Below, one piece after another: positions 6,281 through 12,242 of a stretch of DNA of 12,412 nt (position 1 is its first letter; every line of letters begins with the position of its first letter). The notes beneath the pieces were generated by a model. It was not told where the DNA came from, did no database searches, and saw only the letters and a program-made list of their open reading frames with translations. The stretch is from an uncultured bacterium (GTDB taxonomy: Bacteria > Patescibacteriota > Microgenomatia > UBA1400 > PJMF01). Position numbers and translations under genes: made by a program. The stretch spans positions 1-12,412 of the forward strand of contig CAJBWJ010000079.1 of assembly GCA_903959355.1 (NCBI GenBank). Direction: 5' to 3'.

Positions 6281-6901
6281 ATGGCAGTCACTTTATACAA
6301 AAGACAGCGTCAAATTGTCGACTTTATTGCACAATACGTTCAAAAAAATGGCTATTCTCCAACTCTCAAAGAAATTGCTGAATCCATTGGCGTTTCTTCT
6401 CTCGCTACTGTTCACGAACATTTACAAGCTCTAGAGCGTAAAAAAGTTATCCGTAAACACGAAGGTGCCGTTCGTGGTATCGAGCTAGTTGATCGTACTT
6501 TCTTAAATATTACCGATAGTGTCGATTTACCTTTCTTAGGTTTCATCGCTGCTGGATCTCCAATCGAGCCTCACACTGATCCAAATGCTAGCTTCAAAGT
6601 TTCCCCAGAAATGATCACTGGCAAGAAGCGTGCTTATGTTCTTCAAGTTCGTGGCAAATCCATGATTGAAGATCACATCGACGATGGTGATTATGTCGTC
6701 ATCGAAGAGACTCCAGAAGTCAGTAACGGCGATATTGTTGTTGCTTTACTAGACAATGGTCTAGCTACTTTGAAGAGATTTTATAAAGAAGTGACTCGTA
6801 TTCGCTTGGAACCAGCTAACTCTAGCATGAGTCCAATCTATGCTACCAATGTCCAAATTCAAGGCAGAGTAGTGGGATTGATTCGCAAGTTTAGATATTA
6901 G
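6281..6901 (+). CDS. lexA: LexA repressor
   Basis: LexA represses SOS genes and cleaves itself when RecA filaments form on damaged DNA. The 206-residue protein has the expected parts. An N-terminal winged helix (about 1-70) includes the recognition-helix region SSLATVHEHLQAL. The Ala-Gly cleavage site is A91-G92 in GFIAAGSPIE. The peptidase domain has nucleophile S127 in GKSMIED and general base K165 in ATLKRF. All catalytic parts are present, so self-cleavage should work. It has its own candidate promoter and a good ribosome site. It converges with the adenosyltransferase gene, with only 20 bases between the two stops and no evident terminator. Confidence 0.95.
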   Translation: MAVTLYKRQRQIVDFIAQYVQKNGYSPTLKEIAESIGVSSLATVHEHLQALERKKVIRKHEGAVRGIELVDRTFLNITDSVDLPFLGFIAAGSPIEPHTDPNASFKVSPEMITGKKRAYVLQVRGKSMIEDHIDDGDYVVIEETPEVSNGDIVVALLDNGLATLKRFYKEVTRIRLEPANSSMSPIYATNVQIQGRVVGLIRKFRY

Positions 6902-6921
6902 ACTTTGAGAATTAATTGCTT

Positions 6922-7488
6922 TTAAGATTTGAATTCAATTTCTTCTGTTTTCAGTTCTTTATTTACCCAAGTTCTAAGAGCATAAAGATAATCTGAAATT
7001 CTGTTGACGAATTGTAAAACCACTTCGCGGATATCTCTTTCATTGTCTAGTGTGACGATACGGCGCTCAAGACGGCGACAGATAGTTCGAGATAGATCGA
7101 GAAAAGCACTCAGTTCCGAACCACCAGGCAAAACAAACTTATATCTCCAGTTATCACCCAGATCATTTTGGAGAAAATCAATTTCTTTTTCTAATTTTTC
7201 GACGAAGTCATCGGCAAGTTTTACTCTTGGAGAAGCAGCAATTTCGGCACCAAGCTTAAAAAGTTCGTTTTGCAAATCAATTAATAGAGCTTGTTCCTGT
7301 AAAAAAATGTCTGTTTTGGCCACTTTTTTAAATTTTAAAACCACCAAACCCAAACTGGCATTAAATTCATCCAAAGTACCCAAAACTTCAAAAACCAGGC
7401 TGTTTTTTGGCAATCTTTCGCCACTAATTAAAGCTGTTTTTCCCTGATCGCCAGTTTTGGTGTAAATCTTTTTTAGAGAAGTTTTCAT
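6922..7488 (-). CDS. PduO-type ATP:cob(I)alamin adenosyltransferase
   Basis: This enzyme transfers the adenosyl group of ATP to cob(I)alamin, making adenosylcobalamin for radical enzymes. The 188-residue protein carries the PduO-family signatures: YTKTGDQGKT (9-18) for ATP binding, GTLDEFNASLG (37-47), VLPGGS (119-124), RTICRRLER (134-142) and VNRISDYLYALR (161-172). It should act as a trimer in the cytoplasm. No corrinoid synthesis or uptake gene, and no B12-dependent enzyme, is in the window; a class II ribonucleotide reductase elsewhere is the likeliest client. No Shine-Dalgarno is seen. It is divergent from pyrG across the candidate RNA at 7526-7705. Confidence 0.93.
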   Translation of the reverse strand: MKTSLKKIYTKTGDQGKTALISGERLPKNSLVFEVLGTLDEFNASLGLVVLKFKKVAKTDIFLQEQALLIDLQNELFKLGAEIAASPRVKLADDFVEKLEKEIDFLQNDLGDNWRYKFVLPGGSELSAFLDLSRTICRRLERRIVTLDNERDIREVVLQFVNRISDYLYALRTWVNKELKTEEIEFKS

Positions 7489-7525
7489 ATTTTGTTAAAA
7501 TAAATACCTAATATTGATTAAATCA

Positions 7526-7705
7526 TCAATTCGCAGCTTTGTCCTCTGAAGAAAGTCCATTGAAGGAGCTGATTAATAGCCAGATTTAAAGATTAATGTA
7601 TCGAAACAGCGACTTCACTGAGCGAAAAGAAGATTGTTAATTTTAATTAAGCAAGAAATTTTAGTGTAGCGTGACTTAATTCATGTGAACAAAGTTGCGA
7701 ATTGA
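7526..7705 (+). ncRNA. candidate 180-nt structured RNA with 17-bp terminal helix
   Basis: The 5' arm (7526-7542) and 3' arm (7689-7705) are complementary over 17 bp, with 16 Watson-Crick pairs and one pair that is G-U on the plus strand but C-A on the minus strand, so plus-strand RNA is favoured. Just inside, GAA/TTC and AAGTC/GACTT (7548-7557 with 7673-7682) form a second helix around a 2x2 internal loop. No ORF is apparent. GAAGAAAGTCC (7548-7558) resembles RNase P region CR-I, but the matching CR-V ACAGAA is absent. Length and end-pairing also recall 6S RNA. It could instead be a pyrG leader. No U-run follows, so a 3' end would need processing. Confidence 0.45.
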
Positions 7706-7742
7706 AATTACCACTATCAAAAACCGAAACCCTCGCTTAGAA

Positions 7743-7748
7743 TAAAAT
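7743..7748 (+). promoter_or_regulatory. -10-like hexamer, possible leaderless pyrG start
   Basis: TAAAAT lies 6 nt before the pyrG ATG, so the predicted transcript start falls on the start codon. No Shine-Dalgarno is present. The expected -35 position shows no consensus. The same spacing precedes the enolase-like gene. Confidence 0.35.
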
Positions 7749-7754
7749 CCCGTA

Positions 7755-9470
7755 ATGATAGACATACGCGGATTCCTCAAACAAACAACAAAAGGTAGCA
7801 AATCGACCAAGTATATCTTCGTCTCCGGAGGTGTTCTTTCTGGACTTGGAAAGGGCGTTACAGCCGCATCTTTGGGTGTACTGCTTAAAGAGCAAGGCTA
7901 CAATGTTACCAATATTAAATGCGAAAATTATCTCAATTTGGATTCCGGTAATATCAATCCAGTTGAGCATGGTGATGTTTTTCTTTGTGAAGATGGTTTA
8001 GAAGCTGATCTCGATCTGGGTTCTTACGAAAGATTTTTGGGTAGAGAAGTCGGTTTCAAAAATTTTACCACCATGGGCCAGATCTATAGTACTGTTATTG
8101 AACGCACCAAGAATCTTGAATATGGTGGCGCTACAGTTGATGCTATTCCTTATGTTCCAGAAGAAGTTATTCGTCGCATCAGAGAAGCTTCTATGGATTA
8201 TGACGTTGTCTTAATTGAACTCGGCGGCACTGCTGGCGAATATCAGAATATTGTCTATTACGAAGCTTATAGAATCATGAAAATGACTCTACCTAAAGAT
8301 GTTATTTTGCTTCATGTGACTTACTTCCCAGCTCCTTCTCACATTAATGAATTAAAGTCCAAACCTACTCAATTATCTGTCAAAGCTCTCAATTCCATGG
8401 GTATTCAGCCAGACTTCATCGTTGGTCGTGGTGAATTAGAAATTGATGACAAGCGCAAAGAAAAAGTCGCCTATTTCTGCACCATGAATAAAGAGGATAT
8501 TATTTCTAATCCTGACTGCAAATCTATCTACGAAATTCCAATCATTTTTAATCGCCAGAATTTTAGCCAAAAAGTCCTAACCAAGCTCGGTCTTAAATCC
8601 AGAAAGATTTTAATAACTGACTGGAAAGCCATGGTAGAAAACATCTACTCTAAGAAAGAGAACAAGGTCAAAATCGGCATTATTGCTAAGTACATTGCAA
8701 CTGGTGATTATGAACTGAAGGACTCCTACACTTCGCTCTTAGAGTCTATTAGTCATTCTTCCTGGCATGAAAAAATTGAAGTCGAAATTGTTTTTATTAA
8801 CGCCGAGAGTCTTGAGAAAAAAGACGCAGCCGCCGTCGCTAGTCTCAAGGGACTGGATGGCATCATTGTCCCAATCGGTTGGGGCGCTAGAGGAGTGGAG
8901 GGCAAAATTGAAGCCATTCGCTTTGCTCGTGAAAACAAAATCCCTTATCTTGGACTTTGTTATGGCATGCAACTAGCTTCCGTTGAATTTGCTCGTAATG
9001 TTGCAGGACTTAAAGATTCCAATACTGAAGAAGTCAATAAAAATGCCGAACACCAGATTATTCACTCGATTCCTTTTGAAGCTAAATATCAGAAGATCAA
9101 GGGTGATGGCGCTAGTATGAGACTAGGTGCCTATGACTGTATTTTGAAACCTGGAACTCTGGCTCACGAAATCTATACCAAGCACGCTGCTTTCAAAGAA
9201 GCCAAAAAAAATCTAATTTCTGAGCGTCATCGTCACCGCTTTGAATTCAATAATGAATATCGTAAGGCTTTGGAAGACAAGGGTTTTGTCATTTCCGGCA
9301 CCAGCCCTGATGATTTCTTTGTCGAAATGATTGAATTACCAAGAAAAACCCATCCTTTCTTTTTAGCAACTCAAGCTCATCCAGAATATAAATCAGCACC
9401 TCTTAAACCTCATCCAATTTTCATTGAGTATCTAAGAGCAATTTGGGCAGAAAAAGCCAAAAAGAAGTAG
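7755..9470 (+). CDS. pyrG: CTP synthase
   Basis: PyrG makes CTP from UTP, ATP and glutamine-derived ammonia. The 571-residue protein has the synthase domain (about 18-290) with P-loop GGVLSGLGKGV (25-35), DLDLGSYER (85-93, metal D87), ELGGTAGE (155-162, metal E155) and SKPTQLSVKAL (202-212). The glutaminase domain has C402 in GLCYGMQ and the H542/E544 pair in AHPEY. Two usually rigid motifs differ: KLDPYINVDPGTM is here KCENYLNLDSGNI (55-67), and GGFG is here IGWG (374-377). The metal and catalytic residues are kept, so I expect activity. About 17 extra N-terminal residues precede the family start, but no later start codon is available. A ribosomal-protein gene follows. Confidence 0.96.
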   Translation: MIDIRGFLKQTTKGSKSTKYIFVSGGVLSGLGKGVTAASLGVLLKEQGYNVTNIKCENYLNLDSGNINPVEHGDVFLCEDGLEADLDLGSYERFLGREVGFKNFTTMGQIYSTVIERTKNLEYGGATVDAIPYVPEEVIRRIREASMDYDVVLIELGGTAGEYQNIVYYEAYRIMKMTLPKDVILLHVTYFPAPSHINELKSKPTQLSVKALNSMGIQPDFIVGRGELEIDDKRKEKVAYFCTMNKEDIISNPDCKSIYEIPIIFNRQNFSQKVLTKLGLKSRKILITDWKAMVENIYSKKENKVKIGIIAKYIATGDYELKDSYTSLLESISHSSWHEKIEVEIVFINAESLEKKDAAAVASLKGLDGIIVPIGWGARGVEGKIEAIRFARENKIPYLGLCYGMQLASVEFARNVAGLKDSNTEEVNKNAEHQIIHSIPFEAKYQKIKGDGASMRLGAYDCILKPGTLAHEIYTKHAAFKEAKKNLISERHRHRFEFNNEYRKALEDKGFVISGTSPDDFFVEMIELPRKTHPFFLATQAHPEYKSAPLKPHPIFIEYLRAIWAEKAKKK

Positions 9471-9490
9471 AAATTAAATAGAGAAAGAAG

Positions 9491-9525
9491 GTATTGTACT
9501 TTTCTGATTTCCTTTGGTACAATAC
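9491..9525 (+). promoter_or_regulatory. rplS promoter embedded in an inverted repeat
   Basis: TTGTAC (9494-9499) and TACAAT (9518-9523) are spaced 18 bp, predicting a start near 9530, about 5 nt before the rplS ATG. Both hexamers lie within the perfect 9-bp inverted repeat GTATTGTAC (9491-9499) and GTACAATAC (9517-9525), which could be an operator or simply the paired hexamers. Confidence 0.55.
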
Positions 9526-9534
9526 TCGCTTGTT

Positions 9535-9888
9535 ATGGCACAGAATTTTAAATACAACGATCAAGAAATTAATATTGGCGACACCGTGCGTGTTCACCAA
9601 GAAATTAATGAAGGCAAAAAAACTAGAGTTCAAGTTTTTGAAGGCATTGTTATTGCTGTCAAAAATCGTGAAGTCAACAAAACCTTCACCGTCCGCAAAA
9701 TTGCCTCTGGCAGTATTGGTGTAGAGAAGATCTTCCCTTTGATGATACCTAGTATCAAAAAAATCGAAGTTAAACGTCGTGGTGAAGTGAAGAGAAGTAA
9801 GCTATATTACCTACGTGATAAAGTCGGTAAAGCCGCCAGTAGAGTTAAAGAAAAAAGTCTTTTCGCTCAAGCAAAGAAAATTGCCTAA
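9535..9888 (+). CDS. rplS: 50S ribosomal protein L19
   Basis: L19 is a component of the large subunit near the 30S interface. The 117-residue product matches the family in length and sequence, starting MAQNF and including GDTVRVHQEI (15-24), RVQVFEGIVIA (31-41), FTVRKIASGSIGVEKIFP (51-68) and the C-terminal signature KRRGEVKRSKLYYLR (80-94). A TTG 21 bases upstream is in frame but overlaps the -10 hexamer, so ATG 9535 is preferred. The predicted leader is only about 5 nt with no Shine-Dalgarno. The yraN reading frame overlaps its last bases. Confidence 0.96.
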   Translation: MAQNFKYNDQEINIGDTVRVHQEINEGKKTRVQVFEGIVIAVKNREVNKTFTVRKIASGSIGVEKIFPLMIPSIKKIEVKRRGEVKRSKLYYLRDKVGKAASRVKEKSLFAQAKKIA

Positions 9889-10240
9889 TTTTTCCAAAGG
9901 AATTCAAGCAGAAAAAATTGCCCTAACCTTTCTTGAAAATAAAGGTTATGCGCTTTTGGATAAAAATATTAGAGCAGCTAACTCGGAAGTTGATTTGATC
10001 GTTCTCGATCAAAGATATGATGAAATTGTCTTTGTCGAAATTAAGTATCGAGAAAGAACTGAGCATGGCGAAGGCAGCCAATCTGTGGACCAACGCAAGC
10101 TCAATAGCATGGTCAGAGTGGCCAATAGTTACTTAAGAAAAAAGCAGTTTAAAAAAAGCTATAGATTTGATATCATATCCATCACTGGTAATTTGGACAA
10201 ACCAAGGTTTGACCATTTCGAAAATATCAGCTGGACTTAA
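9881..10240 (+). CDS. yraN: YraN family (UPF0102) nuclease-fold protein
   Basis: YraN proteins are small predicted PD-(D/E)xK endonuclease-fold proteins of uncertain function. From the TTG at 9881 the product is 119 residues, the usual family length. It shows GIQAEKIALTFLENKGY (7-23), where the conserved first Glu is E11, then SEVDLI (35-40, usually GEIDLI) and FVEIK (51-55) carrying the E/K pair, and RFDIISI (95-101) near the end. The start is uncertain: TTG overlaps the rplS stop by 8 bases, as expected for translational coupling, while a GTG at 9815 would give a long overlap. rplS and yraN are neighbours in many bacteria. Confidence 0.88.
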   Translation: MPNFSKGIQAEKIALTFLENKGYALLDKNIRAANSEVDLIVLDQRYDEIVFVEIKYRERTEHGEGSQSVDQRKLNSMVRVANSYLRKKQFKKSYRFDIISITGNLDKPRFDHFENISWT

Positions 10241-10267
10241 CATTTGAGATTAAAGGTTCTAGTTAAA

Positions 10268-10281
10268 TCTAGAATTCTAGA
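10268..10281. repeat. 14-bp palindrome before tRNA-Glu
   Basis: TCTAGAATTCTAGA is a perfect palindrome ending one base before the tRNA acceptor stem. It contains TAGAAT (10270-10275), which would place a transcript start at the tRNA 5' end, but no -35 is correctly spaced. Confidence 0.45.
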
Positions 10282-10282
10282 C

Positions 10283-10354
10283 GGCCCCATCGTCTAGTGG
10301 TTAGGACATCGGGTTTTCATCCCGGTAACTGGGGTCCGATTCCCCATGGGGTCA
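10283..10354 (+). tRNA. tRNA-Glu (anticodon UUC)
   Basis: This 72-nt gene has a 7-bp acceptor stem, GGCCCCA with TGGGGTC (one G-U pair), and discriminator A. The D region is TCGTCTAGTGG. The anticodon loop TTTTCAT gives anticodon TTC, and the T-stem TGGGG/CCCCA holds TCCGATT. CCA is not encoded (CAA follows), as for the tRNA-Leu in this window. It lies downstream of yraN and is followed by a strong terminator. Confidence 0.96.
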
Positions 10355-10363
10355 CAAATATAT

Positions 10364-10393
10364 AAAAGAGCACGGCAAAGTCCGTGCTTTTTT
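10364..10393 (+). terminator. intrinsic terminator of tRNA-Glu
   Basis: AGCACGG (10369-10375) and CCGTGCT (10382-10388) form a 7-bp GC-rich stem with a 6-nt loop, followed by a run of T (10388-10393). An A-run on the 5' side can extend the stem. It should end the pyrG-side transcripts and tRNA-Glu before the next locus. Confidence 0.9.
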
Positions 10394-10416
10394 GTATCTT
10401 AATTATTAGTCTCATA

Positions 10417-10445
10417 TTGACATATTATGGGATGTCTGTTAGAAT
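10417..10445 (+). promoter_or_regulatory. promoter of the structured-RNA/membrane-ORF locus
   Basis: TTGACA (10417-10422, perfect) and TAGAAT (10440-10445) are spaced exactly 17 bp, predicting a start near 10452. The next ORF begins only at 10747, so the transcript would carry a leader of nearly 300 nt. The preceding terminator makes this an independent transcription unit. Confidence 0.7.
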
Positions 10446-10451
10446 ATTTGA

Positions 10452-10738
10452 GTTCTTTCACATCTGATGATATGAGCAAATTAAAGATAATGCATCTTTA
10501 AATTAGACATATCATCAAACAATCTAAGCCACGTCGAAATTCTTTTTTCTGAATGCTTAAGTTGGGGGAAAAACCATGATTATAAAATATAGTTATGGTT
10601 TTTCCCCCAAGGATTCTCGTGCTGACAAAAATCTTCTCTGATGTGATGGCATTGGAGAACAGAAGATTTTTGATACAGCAAAAAAAGCAAAAAATCCAGC
10701 TCGGGATAAACGAGAATGAGCTGAAAACCAGAAAGGAG
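10452..10738 (+). ncRNA. structured 5' leader RNA with pseudoknot
   Basis: Several perfect complementary pairs lie in order. Helix A is 10465-10474 with 10508-10517 (10 bp), enclosing 10481-10488 with 10494-10501 (8 bp). Helix B is the 16-nt TTGGGGGAAAAACCAT (10562-10577) with 10595-10610. Helix C is CAAAAATCTTCT (10626-10637) with 10661-10672, extended by GCTG/CAGC. Helix E is CAGCTC (10697-10702) with GAGCTG (10718-10723). ATTCTCGT (10613-10620) pairs with ACGAGAAT (10710-10717) inside the loop of helix E, making an H-type pseudoknot directly before the AAGGAG at 10733-10738. That placement suggests control of translation, like a riboswitch or protein-binding leader, though it may be an independent RNA. 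I match it to no known family. Confidence 0.6.
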
Positions 10739-10746
10739 AAAACACG

Positions 10747-11004
10747 ATGCTGAATATCATTATCATCTGCATACTTTGGGGTGTCGTGCAGGCCTGTGTG
10801 GCGCTGTCTATACCTTCATTGTACGCAAAAATTACGGGCACCTATGGGTTAATTTCCCTTGAACCCGGCTTTTTCATTAGCCTAATAGGTGGAGCAGTTT
10901 TAGCTTTGATAATCAATCCGATCTTTCTGATCGGCGTAGTACTGGGAATACCTTGCTACGTGATTATCTTCAGGCTAATTGCTCATAAACCGCAAGCGCA
11001 ATAA
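10747..11004 (+). CDS. small hydrophobic membrane protein, unknown function
   Basis: The 85-residue product is strongly hydrophobic with two or three predicted membrane spans: about 2-22, then 42-60 and 60-78, separated by a polar stretch with a central GTYG. It ends in a short basic tail, HKPQAQ. AAGGAG lies 8 nt before the ATG, the strongest ribosome site in the window. I do not recognise the family. Codon use differs from its neighbours (more GTG, CTG, GGC, CCG and AGG), which may mean transfer. It sits between a structured leader and a branched RNA domain in a unit with its own promoter, so protein and RNA probably work together or the RNA controls the protein. There is no signal-peptide cleavage site. 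Holin-like, toxin-like or transporter-accessory roles cannot be told apart. Confidence 0.7.
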   Translation: MLNIIIICILWGVVQACVALSIPSLYAKITGTYGLISLEPGFFISLIGGAVLALIINPIFLIGVVLGIPCYVIIFRLIAHKPQAQ

Positions 11005-11012
11005 TATTATTC

Positions 11013-11098
11013 AAGGGGTCCACTGCAAGATCGTGGATAAGGAGCTCTGAGGAGAGCAATTTGCACACCCATCATGTGTAAATCCAGCAATGGTCCTT
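11013..11098 (+). ncRNA. branched RNA domain downstream of the small membrane ORF
   Basis: An outer helix (11013-11026 with 11087-11098, with one small bulge and one mismatch) is followed without gap by TGGAT/ATCCA (11034-11038 with 11082-11086). This encloses two hairpins: GCTCT/AGAGC (11044-11048 with 11053-11057, loop GAGG) and TTTGCACA/TGTGTAAA (11060-11067 with 11075-11082). The result is a three-way junction. One pair of the last hairpin is G-U on the plus strand but A-C on the minus, favouring plus-strand RNA. It may be a 3' UTR element or the 3' domain of one RNA that includes the leader. No family recognised. Confidence 0.5.
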
Positions 11099-11108
11099 AA
11101 GTAAAAAC

Positions 11109-11166
11109 GCCCCAGCACACATCAATCCGTAAAAGGATCGACGTGGCAAAATTTTCTTTTATTTTT
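11109..11166. terminator. two-way terminator between convergent genes
   Basis: An 11-bp hairpin pairs 11118-11128 with 11135-11145 around a 6-nt loop. On the minus strand all 11 pairs form (two G-U); on the plus strand the same two become A-C mismatches. T-rich runs lie on both sides: TTTTCTTTTATTTTT after it on the plus strand, and GCGTTTTT nine or so bases after it on the minus strand. It probably ends the DUF5667-type gene and perhaps also the plus-strand RNA locus. Confidence 0.5.
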
Positions 11167-11171
11167 AAAAA

Positions 11172-12209
11172 TTACAACAACGTAAACTTTACATTATTAT
11201 TACTATTCTCGTTGTTTTGATTATTAGATTCTTCTTCACTTTTAGCTTTTTTAACAGCTTCTTCAACTTTTTTAACTTCTTCAATATTATTTTCTTTTTT
11301 CTTTTCTTCTTCTTCCTGAGCTTTTTTTACTTGTTGGATTTGCTGGGTCTGCTGATTTTGCTGAGCATCTTGAGAATCCTGAGCTGGCTGAGCATTCTGA
11401 ACTTGCTCTGCTTCGACAGCTTCTTTAGCCTGCTGAGCCTCTAAGTTTTCAATAACTTCATCAATATTATTTTGAGTTTCTTCAATTGCATTCACCACCT
11501 CCACAGTATTTTCTGCGGTAGATACTGAATCATCATTATTCACCTCTGGCACTTGGTTGTTGCCTACGTTATTGTTGTTAGAATTAGCTGGATTTGTATT
11601 ATTTATTTGTTCTGGAGGTCTAGTTACAACTGCATTACCAGAAGGTTTGTTGTTGTAAATATTATATATATTGTAGGTATTTGGCGTTTTATTGCCATTA
11701 TTACCAGAAGGCCTAACGCTGCCGGTGTTACTGCCGGTGTTGCTGTTAGCAACTCTCGAAGTGCCAGTGCTGCTACTTTTTTGTGCCACCATGGCAATTT
11801 GTCCTGTTTGAGCTTTGGATTTTTGCTCATCTAGGGAAGCTGACATTTTTTTCAAAGAAGCAATGTATTGGGTGGCTTCTTCGCTACGTGATGCAGCTTT
11901 GTTGATTTTTTGAATATCTGAAGAAGTCACTGCTAGCTGTTTATTTAAATTATCTAGACCTTCCACAGCATATTCACTGCTCATGACTTGTTCAACTTCA
12001 CCAAAACGTCTTTCGGCAATTTTAATCTGCGTGGAAGAACGTAATTTATCTGAAGGACTCATAACCATTAACAAGACTTTTTCTAGAGACAACTTCCAAG
12101 CATAAGTAAAATCTCCTGGCACTGCATTCCATGAAGCCAAAGCCATGCCACTAGGAGTAATTAAAAAAAGTAAAACTGCCCAAATTAAGACGTCCATTGA
12201 TTTTTTCAT
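11172..12209 (-). CDS. secreted DUF5667-type protein with low-complexity tail
   Basis: The 345-residue product starts with a signal peptide: MKKSMD, a hydrophobic core to about 20, and a likely cut after ALA at 23-25. Next comes VPGDFTYAWKLSLEKV (30-45) with LRSSTQIKIAERRF (56-69), the pattern of DUF5667 proteins (PGDxxYxxKxxxEK, then KxAERR), which are exported proteins of unknown function common in Patescibacteria and Chloroflexi. From about 150 the sequence is Asn/Ser/Thr-rich, then Gln/Glu-rich, then Lys/Glu-rich (likely helical or coiled), and ends Asn-rich. An in-frame TTG 18 bases upstream exists, but ATG 12209 follows GAAAGG at good spacing. A surface or cell-wall linker role is plausible but unproven. 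Confidence 0.82.
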   Translation of the reverse strand: MKKSMDVLIWAVLLFLITPSGMALASWNAVPGDFTYAWKLSLEKVLLMVMSPSDKLRSSTQIKIAERRFGEVEQVMSSEYAVEGLDNLNKQLAVTSSDIQKINKAASRSEEATQYIASLKKMSASLDEQKSKAQTGQIAMVAQKSSSTGTSRVANSNTGSNTGSVRPSGNNGNKTPNTYNIYNIYNNKPSGNAVVTRPPEQINNTNPANSNNNNVGNNQVPEVNNDDSVSTAENTVEVVNAIEETQNNIDEVIENLEAQQAKEAVEAEQVQNAQPAQDSQDAQQNQQTQQIQQVKKAQEEEEKKKENNIEEVKKVEEAVKKAKSEEESNNQNNENSNNNVKFTLL

Positions 12210-12242
12210 AAATCTAAGACCTTTCAATTTATGGTAGCATAT

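Noticed and set aside
6198..6434. Hydrophobic 78-residue frame starting before lexA
   Set aside because: It overlaps lexA out of frame over more than half its length, and the hydrophobicity comes from the T-rich promoter region.
7526..7705. Calling this RNase P RNA outright because of GAAGAAAGTCC and an end-closing helix
   Set aside because: The CR-V ACAGAA string, the bulged-U form of P4 and the other conserved cores are not found, and 180 nt is very short for bacterial RNase P. Kept only as a candidate RNA.
9514..9534. TTG 9514 as the rplS start
   Set aside because: It would place coding sequence over the -10 hexamer and add residues foreign to L19; ATG 9535 gives the canonical N-terminus.
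10562..10610. The 16-bp TTGGGGG hairpin as an intrinsic terminator
   Set aside because: It is followed by GGATTCTCG with no T-run, and a ribosome site and ORF lie downstream, so it is better read as part of the leader structure.
11217..11834. Phe-rich and Ile/Val-rich open frames opposite the DUF5667-type gene
   Set aside because: They are antisense shadows of Lys/Glu- and Asn-rich low-complexity coding sequence, with no ribosome site or recognisable fold.
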